From assembly GCF_003003285.1 (NCBI RefSeq), contig NZ_PVTP01000003.1, positions 62,001 through 126,000 of the forward strand: a stretch of DNA of 64,000 nucleotides, written 5' to 3'. Positions within the stretch are counted from its first letter, which is position 1, and each line of letters opens with the position of its first letter. The DNA comes from Yoonia maritima (lineage in GTDB: Bacteria; Pseudomonadota; Alphaproteobacteria; Rhodobacterales; Rhodobacteraceae). Position numbers and translations under genes: made by a program. Below the pieces are notes generated by a model, which saw only the letters and a program-made list of their open reading frames with translations, was not told the DNA's origin and ran no database searches. Positions 55,763 through 64,000 of this stretch are shown piece by piece.

Positions 55763-56610
55763 CCCACTATGTAGTCTATGACGTGTTCACCACACAGCCT
55801 TTCGGCGGCAACCAATTGGCTGTCATTCCCGATGCGGCAGCAATACTTGAAACCGACCTGCAAAAAATAGCGCGGGAATTCAACTTTTCGGAGACGACAT
55901 TCGTCTATCCGCCCAGTGATCCTGCGCATACTGCGAAGGTCCGTATTTTCACGCCAACGATGGAGGTCGCCTTTGCTGGCCACCCCACCATAGGAACCGC
56001 GATTGCCCTGCGTGATCGCGGTCATACTGGCGATATGGTGCTAGAGCTTGGTGTCGGCCCGATCCCTTGTCGCTTTGACGGGGACACCGCGTCTTTCACG
56101 ACTAGCGCCCCGCTTGAACGCATAAGCGAGCCTGAAACTGCGCTTGTTGCAGCAGCGCTGGGACTACCCGCAACAGCTATCACGTCTGCTACGCATAGCC
56201 CGATTCAGTGCAGTCTTGGTTTAACATTTGTCATCGCAGAACTTTCAGACCGCGAAAGCCTTGCCGCATGTGCGCCGTCCATTGACGCGATACGCAAGGG
56301 CGCAGCGAAATACCCTGCGGGTTTGGATTTCGCGATCTATGCCTATGTGCGCGATGGCAATGAGATTGATTCCCGTATGTTCGCCCCACTTGATGACATC
56401 CCCGAAGACCCGGCGACCGGTAGCGCAGCAGCAACGCTCGCCGCTCTGTTGACCGAGCAGACCCAAGCCCCACAACAGTTGTCTATCACTCAAGGCGAGG
56501 ATATGGGGCGACCTTCGTTCATTACGGCTACAACCCTGCTAAAGACGCCGGTTCCGGTGACGATTAGCGGCTCTGCCGTGCGCACAATGGAGGGACAGCT
56601 TGTCTACTAA
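55759..56610 (+). CDS. PhzF-family epimerase/isomerase-like protein
   Basis: A 283-aa diaminopimelate-epimerase-fold protein. VYDVFTTQPFGGNQLAVI, the catalytic Glu region FNFSETTFV, FAGHPTIGTA and DPATGSAAATLAALL are the standard PhzF motifs. There is no phenazine cluster here, so the true reaction is unknown (most PhzF-like proteins are uncharacterised). It overlaps the antiporter by ATGA and the ZntB gene by 11 bases. Confidence 0.93.
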   Translation: MTHYVVYDVFTTQPFGGNQLAVIPDAAAILETDLQKIAREFNFSETTFVYPPSDPAHTAKVRIFTPTMEVAFAGHPTIGTAIALRDRGHTGDMVLELGVGPIPCRFDGDTASFTTSAPLERISEPETALVAAALGLPATAITSATHSPIQCSLGLTFVIAELSDRESLAACAPSIDAIRKGAAKYPAGLDFAIYAYVRDGNEIDSRMFAPLDDIPEDPATGSAAATLAALLTEQTQAPQQLSITQGEDMGRPSFITATTLLKTPVPVTISGSAVRTMEGQLVY

Positions 56611-57568
56611 CCCTAATCCCAACGCTTTGCATGCATATGACATCACGCGTGATGGCCGCGCGACGCCTGCCACCGCGATTTCAGCCCAAGTACCAGAAGA
56701 CATCGCTTATCGCTGGCTTCACTTTGATTTGTCGGACCCGGGACTGGCTTCGTGGTGCGCCGACGCATTGCCGCCCCGCGCAGGGCGGGCATTGCTTGCC
56801 GCAAAAACCCGCCCTCATATGGACGATGACGAAAAAGGCATCGTGCTAACCTTGCGCGGCATCAATATGAACGAGGGACAAGATCTGTCCAGCATGGTGT
56901 CGTTGCGTATCTGGATGACGGGAAATTTGGTCGTCAGCGTACGTCGTCTAAGGGTCTTTGCTATGGACGAACTCGGCAAGAGCATTGCTAGTGGCGACTG
57001 CCCCGCCAGCTCGGCGCATATGATCTCGCGGATTACAGAAAACCTTATCGACCGCATCGAAAACGTGTCTGTCGAGCTTGAGGAACAAGCCGACGCAATG
57101 GAAGACACCGTCTATGAAGGTGGCGCGACAGAGCTACCTGACCTGTTTGACATTCAACGCACAGCGATCCGGCTGCGCCGCCATATTGGCCCGATGAAGG
57201 ATACGTTGTCAGCACTAGCTGAAAATCACAGCGGCCTTATGCCCGACAATCTACGTAACCGCATGCGCGATACTGCAAACCGTGCGATGCGATCCGTGGA
57301 AGAGGTCGAAGAAGTGCGCGACCGGTTGCGTGCGCTATCTGCTCATATCGATATGACCCACGAGGCACGGGTTGCGCGGAACGGATATACTCTATCGGTT
57401 GTTGCAGCGATTTTTCTACCGCTCGGTTTTATCACCGGCCTTCTTGGTGTGAACGTAGGCGGTGTGCCAGGAACGGATCACCCTCATGCGTTTGCGATTT
57501 TGTGCCTGATCATGGTTGCATTAGGGATCGGAACTTATGCCATTTTAAGATGGATCAAATGGTTCTAA
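56600..57568 (+). CDS. zntB: CorA-family divalent cation transporter (ZntB-like)
   Basis: A 322-aa pentameric channel-like transporter: soluble N-terminal funnel (about 1-260, with long helix VEEVEEVRDRLRALSAHIDM) and two C-terminal membrane segments around the signature GVNVGGVPG, the ZntB form of CorA's GMN. It likely moves Zn2+ or another divalent ion. Start is TTG 56600 with GGAGGG 5 bases upstream, inside the end of phzF. Position in the antiporter-phzF operon and before fur suggests a metal/ion homeostasis group. Confidence 0.92.
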   Translation: MSTNPNPNALHAYDITRDGRATPATAISAQVPEDIAYRWLHFDLSDPGLASWCADALPPRAGRALLAAKTRPHMDDDEKGIVLTLRGINMNEGQDLSSMVSLRIWMTGNLVVSVRRLRVFAMDELGKSIASGDCPASSAHMISRITENLIDRIENVSVELEEQADAMEDTVYEGGATELPDLFDIQRTAIRLRRHIGPMKDTLSALAENHSGLMPDNLRNRMRDTANRAMRSVEEVEEVRDRLRALSAHIDMTHEARVARNGYTLSVVAAIFLPLGFITGLLGVNVGGVPGTDHPHAFAILCLIMVALGIGTYAILRWIKWF

Positions 57569-57639
57569 TCGGACCATCGCATCTGGAAACTGCGCGTCAC
57601 TGACGCTAACTAGGACAAACCCAAAAAGCCGAGACGCCT

Positions 57640-58053
57640 ATGAAACCCACAATCCTTGATCGTTGCGAATCCAATGGCCTGCGCATGACAGAACAACGCC
57701 GGACAATCGCGGCTGTTCTAGAGGCAGCAGACGACCATCCCGACGTCGAGGAATTATATAAACGCGCATCGGCCGTTGATCCCCGTATTTCATTGGCGAC
57801 CGTCTACCGCACGGTAAAGCTGTTCGAAGAATCCGGCATTTTGGAAAAGCACGAATTTGGTGATGGTCGCGCCCGTTATGAAACGGCTGATCGCGACCAC
57901 CATGATCACCTGATCGACATGCACACCGGCGAGGTTATTGAATTCTTGGACCCCGAAATCGAAGCATTGCAGGAACGCATTGCGACTAAACTGGGCTATG
58001 AATTAAAGGGGCACCGCCTAGAGCTCTACGCGGTACCCATCAAAAAAGACTAG
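57640..58053 (+). CDS. fur: Fur-family metalloregulator
   Basis: A 137-aa regulator: winged helix LRMTEQRRTIAAVLEAADDH and ISLATVYRTVKLFEESG, then the metal site HHDHLIDMHTGEVIEF in the dimerisation domain. The structural-zinc CxxC pairs of classical Fur are absent. In Rhodobacterales, Fur-like proteins may respond to Fe or Mn (Mur), or be Irr; the HHDH here fits Fur/Mur rather than the haem-binding Irr. It follows zntB by 71 bases. Its stop shares CTAG with the convergent broken dioxygenase. Confidence 0.93.
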   Translation: MKPTILDRCESNGLRMTEQRRTIAAVLEAADDHPDVEELYKRASAVDPRISLATVYRTVKLFEESGILEKHEFGDGRARYETADRDHHDHLIDMHTGEVIEFLDPEIEALQERIATKLGYELKGHRLELYAVPIKKD

Positions 58054-58728
58054 ACGCCAGTCAATCCGATTTCGGATGTAAAACTAACGCGGCTAGCGTT
58101 CTGCGCAGTTGTCTTCACCATTTGCGCGTCGAGCTGCAGCGCGGTGCTGTCCCCAAAAACATTGTCGTTGCTAAGCGTTTGCACGGCCAAGTTCGGGATG
58201 CTTTCTGAATAGCGCGTGTCGGCAGCGTAATAGCCAGACACCAGCGCCTTTTCGAACGCGAGTTGGCCTACCAATAGCGCCTTTTCACCTGAAACGGCGG
58301 CTTGGGCGCTACGGAAAACTTCAAAATGTACGTGCGGCCAGCGCCCACGATATGCCCCCGGCAGGATGCTGTTGAAAGTGACCGAGCCATTCGCATCGGC
58401 AATTTGCATCCCGCGCAGATAGTTTTGATCTTCGATTTCATAGAGCGAATACTGTCTGCCCTTCGCGGGTGTTTGTGCCATCAGCTGGGAATGGGCCGTT
58501 GGTTTCTTGCGGCTGCCCGACACAGATCTCACCGTTCTCGGTGGTGCCTAAGACCTCTGGACTTGGGTTCATGGGAGACGGGCGAACACCAGCCCCTTGC
58601 GCACAGAGCGCGGCCCCAGCCACCGACAACGCCCCTGCCCCAATTAACACATTACGACGTGTTAACATACGTTTGAAATCACTTGTAAAATCGCCGTCAT
58701 GGTGCGGATCATTATCGTGCTGGGACAT
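58050..58728 (-). pseudogene. Intradiol ring-cleavage dioxygenase, internal deletion with frameshift
   Basis: Two overlapping frames encode opposite ends of one protein. The first (ATG 58728) has a twin-arginine-like leader (MLTRRNVLIGAGALSVAGAA) and the family N-terminus ICVGQPQETNGPFPADGTNT. The second begins within GRQYSLYEIEDQNYLRG and ends normally, keeping the iron ligands' HVHFEVF region. Between them, at about 58447-58465, roughly 70 residues of the catalytic domain expected in full-length relatives (the disulfide/WHCD region) are missing and the frame changes. So it is a degraded protocatechuate/hydroxyquinol-type dioxygenase rather than a simple sequencing error. Confidence 0.82.
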
Positions 58729-58896
58729 AGGGCCTTGCTTTATTTGTTGTGGCGCTGTGTACGCAGCATCAAAGCTGATACGCATCGCCCCGGATTTTCC
58801 GGCGGGGATTCAGAAGAAAGATAACGCTATCAGTCTTTGCTTCCCTGAAAACCCCGCGTATGCCTATCGCGAAACTCTCAGAGACGAGGCCATCTA

Positions 58897-61105
<2,209 letters not shown>

Positions 61106-61111
61106 CTTATT

Positions 61112-61150
61112 AGCCCCGCTTATCTTTTTAGATTGGCGGGGCTTCTTAAA
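61112..61150 (+). terminator. eno terminator
   Basis: 8-bp stem AGCCCCGC / GCGGGGCT (61112-61119 and 61136-61143) with a 16-base AT-rich loop, followed by TCTTAAA. It starts six bases after the eno stop. Confidence 0.75.
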
Positions 61151-61191
61151 TCTACTTGGCTCTGCCCCAGTAACCGGCCTAAGCTGCCCGA

Positions 61192-61779
61192 ATGTTAAAA
61201 CCCGGCTTTCACCAAATTCCGCGCGGCATGGTCGCAACTGTTGTTACTCACCTTGAGATGACAGCGCCGCCATCCACTGATACAAACCACCCCGGATTCA
61301 CTTTTCTACGCCATTCGCGCGCCAACCTGGATTGGTATCGCGCGTTATTTCGGGCAGTGGGCGAAGATTGGTTGTGGTTTTCGCGGCTGCATTTGGCCGA
61401 CGATGCGCTTGCCACGATATTGCACGACCCCAACTACGAAGTTTGGACAGTGCAACAGGACGGACAAGACGTAGGTTTAATAGAAATTGACCACCGTGTT
61501 CCGGTTGCCTGCGAACTTGCGTTCTTTGGACTGACGCCAACTATGGTTGGCAAAGGTGCGGGTCGCGTGATGATGGCCCACGCAATTAAGCGGGCGTTTT
61601 CACGTTCGATCAAGCGTTTTTACGTTCATACGTGTACGCTTGATAGTCCGCAGGCGTTGGGATTCTATACGCGGGCGGGATTTACCCCGACCAAACAAGA
61701 GATTGAAATCGCGCCTGATCCGCGGCTTACCGGGCACCTGCCCCGATCCGCTGGCGCCCACATCCCGGTGTTCGAATGA
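61192..61779 (+). CDS. GNAT-family N-acetyltransferase
   Basis: A 195-aa acetyltransferase. The N-terminal VATVVTHLEM and SRANLDWYRALFRAVGEDWL match a GNAT subgroup common in alphaproteobacteria; acetyl-CoA motif A is in MVGKGAGRVMMAHAI and motif B in YVHTCTLDSPQALGFYTRAGF. Substrate unknown. No clear ribosome-binding site precedes ATG 61192. It is coupled by ATGA overlap to the cupin gene. Confidence 0.9.
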   Translation: MLKPGFHQIPRGMVATVVTHLEMTAPPSTDTNHPGFTFLRHSRANLDWYRALFRAVGEDWLWFSRLHLADDALATILHDPNYEVWTVQQDGQDVGLIEIDHRVPVACELAFFGLTPTMVGKGAGRVMMAHAIKRAFSRSIKRFYVHTCTLDSPQALGFYTRAGFTPTKQEIEIAPDPRLTGHLPRSAGAHIPVFE

Positions 61780-62195
61780 CTGCAGAAGCCATCATTGCTA
61801 AGCTTAATCTGCAACCACACCCCGAAGGAGGATATTATCGTCAAACCTGGGTCGCAGATAACGAAGGCCGCGCAACCGGGACCTGCATCTATTTCCTTCT
61901 AAAGGCTGGCGAATCTAGCCACTGGCACAAAGTCGATGCGACCGAAATCTGGCTCTACCATGCTGGCGCACCGATTACGCTCTCGCTCGCCGAGACTGAA
62001 AACGGCCCTGCCGTTGATCACATTCTTGGACCCGATGTATTGGGCGATCAAACACCGCAAATCATTGTACCCACCGACCATTGGCAAGCCGCCCGCACCA
62101 CGGGCGACTGGACTTTAGTCAGCTGTACAGTGTCGCCGGGGTTCGACTTTGCTGGATTTACGCTTGCCGAACCCGGTTTCGACATCCCACGTTAG
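61776..62195 (+). CDS. DUF985 cupin-domain protein
   Basis: A 139-aa single-domain cupin with the DUF985 opening [16 protein letters not shown], then [22 protein letters not shown] (metal His/Glu) and [17 protein letters not shown] at the end. It may act on a sugar or polyketide-like substrate, but the function is unassigned. It overlaps the GNAT gene by ATGA and converges with the AIM24 gene, sharing bases of the stop codons. Confidence 0.92.
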   Translation: MTAEAIIAKLNLQPHPEGGYYRQTWVADNEGRATGTCIYFLLKAGESSHWHKVDATEIWLYHAGAPITLSLAETENGPAVDHILGPDVLGDQTPQIIVPTDHWQAARTTGDWTLVSCTVSPGFDFAGFTLAEPGFDIPR

Positions 62196-62977
62196 CGATC
62201 GCCGAACAGGTCCCCCAGCCCACCTAAAACGGACCCTTCGCCCTTACTGCCGCCCGGACCGGCCGCACGCAGGATACGGTCGGCAAGACGCGAGAATGGC
62301 AAGCTTTGCAAATACACTGTGCCCGGTCCCCGAAGCGTCGCAAGGAAGATACCCTCACCTCCGAACACCATCGATTTCAGGTTGCCTGCGCGTTCAATGT
62401 CATAGGTGACGCCTGCATCAAATGCCGCGATACAGCCCGTGTCGACGCGCAACACCTCTCCAGCCTGGAGTTCACGCTTAATCACTGTTCCGCCGACATG
62501 GATGAAAGCCATCCCGTCACCGCGTAGACGCTGCAAGATAAAGCCTTCACCACCAAAGAACCCTGCCCCAAGGCGCTTTTGAAACGCGATATCAGTCGAC
62601 GTACCAAAAGCCGCGCAAAGGAACGCGTCCTTTTGGCAAATCAGTTCACCGCCCACCTTGGACATATCGACAGGGATGATTTTTCCGGGATACGGCGCGG
62701 CAAAGGCCACGCGCTTTTTACCCTGCCTGTTATTGCTGAAATGGGTCAGGAAGATAGATTCGCCGGTGAGCACACGCTTACCGACATTCAACAGCGCACC
62801 CATCATGCCACTGCTTGGGGTCGTTCCATCGCCCATTTTGCTCTCAAAGCCGATTCCGTCTTCCATGTAATTCATGGCCCCTGCTTCGGCGATGACAGTT
62901 TCTTGCGGGTCCAATTCGACCTCGACGATCTGCATGTCATCGCCAAAAATCTCGTAATCTACTTCGTGACACCGCAT
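62192..62977 (-). CDS. AIM24/TIGR00266 family protein
   Basis: A 261-aa protein of the AIM24 (TIGR00266) family, a trimeric beta-structure of uncertain role. [20 protein letters not shown], then [17 protein letters not shown] and [20 protein letters not shown] with the Gly-rich C-terminus [18 protein letters not shown] are typical. ATG 62977 follows AGGAGT by 7 bases. No membrane segment is evident. Confidence 0.93.
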   Translation of the reverse strand: MRCHEVDYEIFGDDMQIVEVELDPQETVIAEAGAMNYMEDGIGFESKMGDGTTPSSGMMGALLNVGKRVLTGESIFLTHFSNNRQGKKRVAFAAPYPGKIIPVDMSKVGGELICQKDAFLCAAFGTSTDIAFQKRLGAGFFGGEGFILQRLRGDGMAFIHVGGTVIKRELQAGEVLRVDTGCIAAFDAGVTYDIERAGNLKSMVFGGEGIFLATLRGPGTVYLQSLPFSRLADRILRAAGPGGSKGEGSVLGGLGDLFGDR

Positions 62978-63089
62978 GTGAATAACTCCTGATGAAAATA
63001 GGTACTGACTAAATGGTAGTGCGCCCTGAAATTTCAAACAACTGGCGGAAAACCTTACCATTTCCGGCGGTAATACGCTTAACGCGCGC

Positions 63090-63114
63090 AAAAAAAGGGG
63101 GACCGAAGCCCCCC
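63090..63114 (-). terminator. Rho-independent terminator after nrdJ operon
   Basis: On the minus strand, GGGGG, a 7-base CTTCGGT loop and CCCCC followed by seven T's (A-run 63090-63096 on the + strand). A textbook intrinsic terminator 99 bases past the stop of the 81-aa gene. Confidence 0.9.
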
Positions 63115-63212
63115 TGTAGTCTCGTTGATCAGGCTCACTCTTTATGTACTGCCCGGTTTATTGCCTGCGGCCTGATCTACGCCGAGGACGAGCGCACCCG
63201 CCCTGGATTCTT

Positions 63213-63458
63213 TTACGCTGCACTGAGCACGTCAAATACTGCGGTGCATCCGTTTGCAGCGTCAGTTTCAATCGCCTTGATCGCATAGGCTGATGAAAGC
63301 TCAGACGCCCCAAGGAATGAAACTGCCGTGTTGTTCAAGAATGCGTCGGACAAAGGGCCCGCCGCATCTGTTTCAAAGCTGGCTTCCAATGTCCGGCCAC
63401 GCATCCGCATGGAGTTGGCCTCGCATCTAAAACCAGCAATTTCGAAAGCAAAATCCAT
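63213..63458 (-). CDS. Hypothetical 81-aa protein downstream of nrdJ
   Basis: I do not recognise a family. The 81-aa product (MDFAFEIAGFRCEANSMRMR ...) has no signal or membrane segment, two Cys, and a Ser/Ala-rich second half (SFLGASELSSAYAIKAIET). It begins 14 bases after the nrdJ stop with AAGGAA in the right place, and a strong terminator follows, so it is very likely the last gene of the nrdJ operon. A role linked to nucleotide reduction is only a contextual guess. Confidence 0.72.
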   Translation of the reverse strand: MDFAFEIAGFRCEANSMRMRGRTLEASFETDAAGPLSDAFLNNTAVSFLGASELSSAYAIKAIETDAANGCTAVFDVLSAA

Positions 63459-63472
63459 AATCTTGGTATTCC

Positions 63473-64000
63473 TTAGCTACACCCAGAGGTGCCGCCACAT
63501 GTGTTACACTTCATGCATGTGCCATTACGGACCAACGTGTAGTTGCCGCATTCGCCACATGGATCGCCTTCGTAGCCTTGCATCTTGGCCTTATCGCGGG
63601 CCGAAATGCTCACAGTGCCAGTGCTGATCGCCGTCTCAGAGGTTGTTGTCTCGGATACGATGGCTTGCAGCGTGACTTCTGGATCGGTTCCGTTTGCCCG
63701 TGCAGTCGTGCCCGCACCACCCTGTAGCACCACCAGATCCTGTGGCATGCGCTTGCGCAGATAACCAGTTGAGGAAATCTGTTTCAGTACTTCCAATGAC
63801 CGGGTAGCCGCGTTTTCAGTTGGCGTTTGAATGTTCGAAACGCCCTCTTCTTCGCCGCGACCAATGTCATCGAAAGATGCGCCTTCGGGTTTCACGTGCG
63901 CCAGATCGGTACGATCCAGATAGGACACAGCCAATTCACGGAAGATATAGTCAAGGATCGACGTCGCATTCTTGATGCTGTCGTTGCCTTGAACCATGCC
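63473..64000 (-). CDS. nrdJ: Vitamin B12-dependent ribonucleotide reductase NrdJ, C-terminal part
   Basis: Class II reductase making deoxynucleotides with adenosylcobalamin. Only the last 175 codons are inside the window; the gene runs off the right edge. The frame shows [17 protein letters not shown], a low-complexity linker rich in Thr/Ser, and the C-terminal zinc/thiol tail [23 protein letters not shown] whose cysteines re-reduce the active site. Such a long tail is typical of proteobacterial NrdJ. It makes growth dependent on cobalamin, matching the cob genes at 36-40 kb. Confidence 0.94.
   Translation of the reverse strand, partial: GMVQGNDSIKNATSILDYIFRELAVSYLDRTDLAHVKPEGASFDDIGRGEEEGVSNIQTPTENAATRSLEVLKQISSTGYLRKRMPQDLVVLQGGAGTTARANGTDPEVTLQAIVSETTTSETAISTGTVSISARDKAKMQGYEGDPCGECGNYTLVRNGTCMKCNTCGGTSGCS

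Noticed and set aside
55759..56610. Phenazine biosynthesis gene
   Set aside because: Only the PhzF-like fold is present, with no other phz genes; PhzF homologues are widespread without phenazine production.
58050..58785. Two separate small genes in place of one dioxygenase
   Set aside because: Each frame carries only one end of the intradiol dioxygenase family, and the second frame has no start or ribosome-binding site of its own before its conserved part.

Overview
The window looks like core chromosome of a marine alphaproteobacterium of the Rhodobacterales (Roseobacter group). The signs are a B12-dependent ribonucleotide reductase (nrdJ), a split corrinoid methyl-transfer system in place of a one-piece MetH, the CckA phosphorelay kinase with a CtrA-type box, an aglEFGAK alpha-glucoside locus and a zwf-pgl-pgi operon. 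Base composition looks moderate for the group (Octadecabacter/Loktanella/Yoonia-like), but the genus is a guess. I see no insertion sequence, prophage, CRISPR array or rRNA operon. Coding density is very high: many neighbours overlap by ATGA or TGATG, and several convergent pairs share stop codons.

Layout. 1-2.6 kb: rlmE (cut by the left edge), a Ppx/GppA phosphatase and a GlxA-type regulator. 2.7-6.4 kb: an MFS carrier, then a one-carbon operon (small PF13769 protein, divergent MetF, methyl-THF:corrinoid methyltransferase). 6.4-16.7 kb: alpha-glucoside import and hydrolysis (aglEFGAK) diverging from aglR, a GH1 glycosidase and glucokinase. 16.7-24.7 kb: cckA, rsmB, a membrane protein, an MBL-fold enzyme, guaB, a frameshifted ClbS/DfsB-family gene and a membrane-anchored LuxR-type protein. 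24.9-28.8 kb: a RamA-like corrinoid reactivase, cfa, tRNA-Gly(CCC) and ridA. 28.9-33.8 kb: a prepilin-peptidase-like protein, pgi-pgl-zwf, an HNH nuclease. 33.9-42 kb: a degenerate GGDEF protein, an esterase-glycosylase-cobK-cbiD operon, cobA, cobB, a second MFS carrier of the same subfamily, and a squalene/phytoene-synthase-family protein. 42-50 kb: cimA, cysS, DUF1697, a VOC protein facing soxR across a SoxR box, an aminotransferase, ada and a PEP-mutase-family protein. 50-64 kb: an outer-membrane barrel, anmK, tyrS, a FemAB-like protein, an antiporter-phzF-zntB operon, fur, a broken intradiol dioxygenase, a DMT exporter, eno, GNAT, cupin and AIM24 proteins, and the 3' end of nrdJ.

How it fits together. 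Imported alpha-glucosides are hydrolysed by AglA, phosphorylated by Glk and passed to Zwf-Pgl-Pgi, entering the Entner-Doudoroff and pentose-phosphate routes, with enolase further down. The second theme is cobalamin: four corrin-ring genes, a corrinoid methyltransferase, its reactivase and a B12-dependent reductase lie within 64 kb. The most useful regulatory signals I read are a SoxR operator/promoter almost identical in layout to E. coli soxS but pointed at a glyoxalase-like gene, a perfect CtrA box just upstream of cckA, and two LacI-family palindromes (aglE and zwf). Apparent decay or loss of catalytic motifs affects four genes: an intradiol dioxygenase with an internal deletion, a ClbS-family gene with a homopolymer frameshift, a GGDEF protein lacking GGDEF, and a prepilin-peptidase-like protein lacking the second catalytic Asp.
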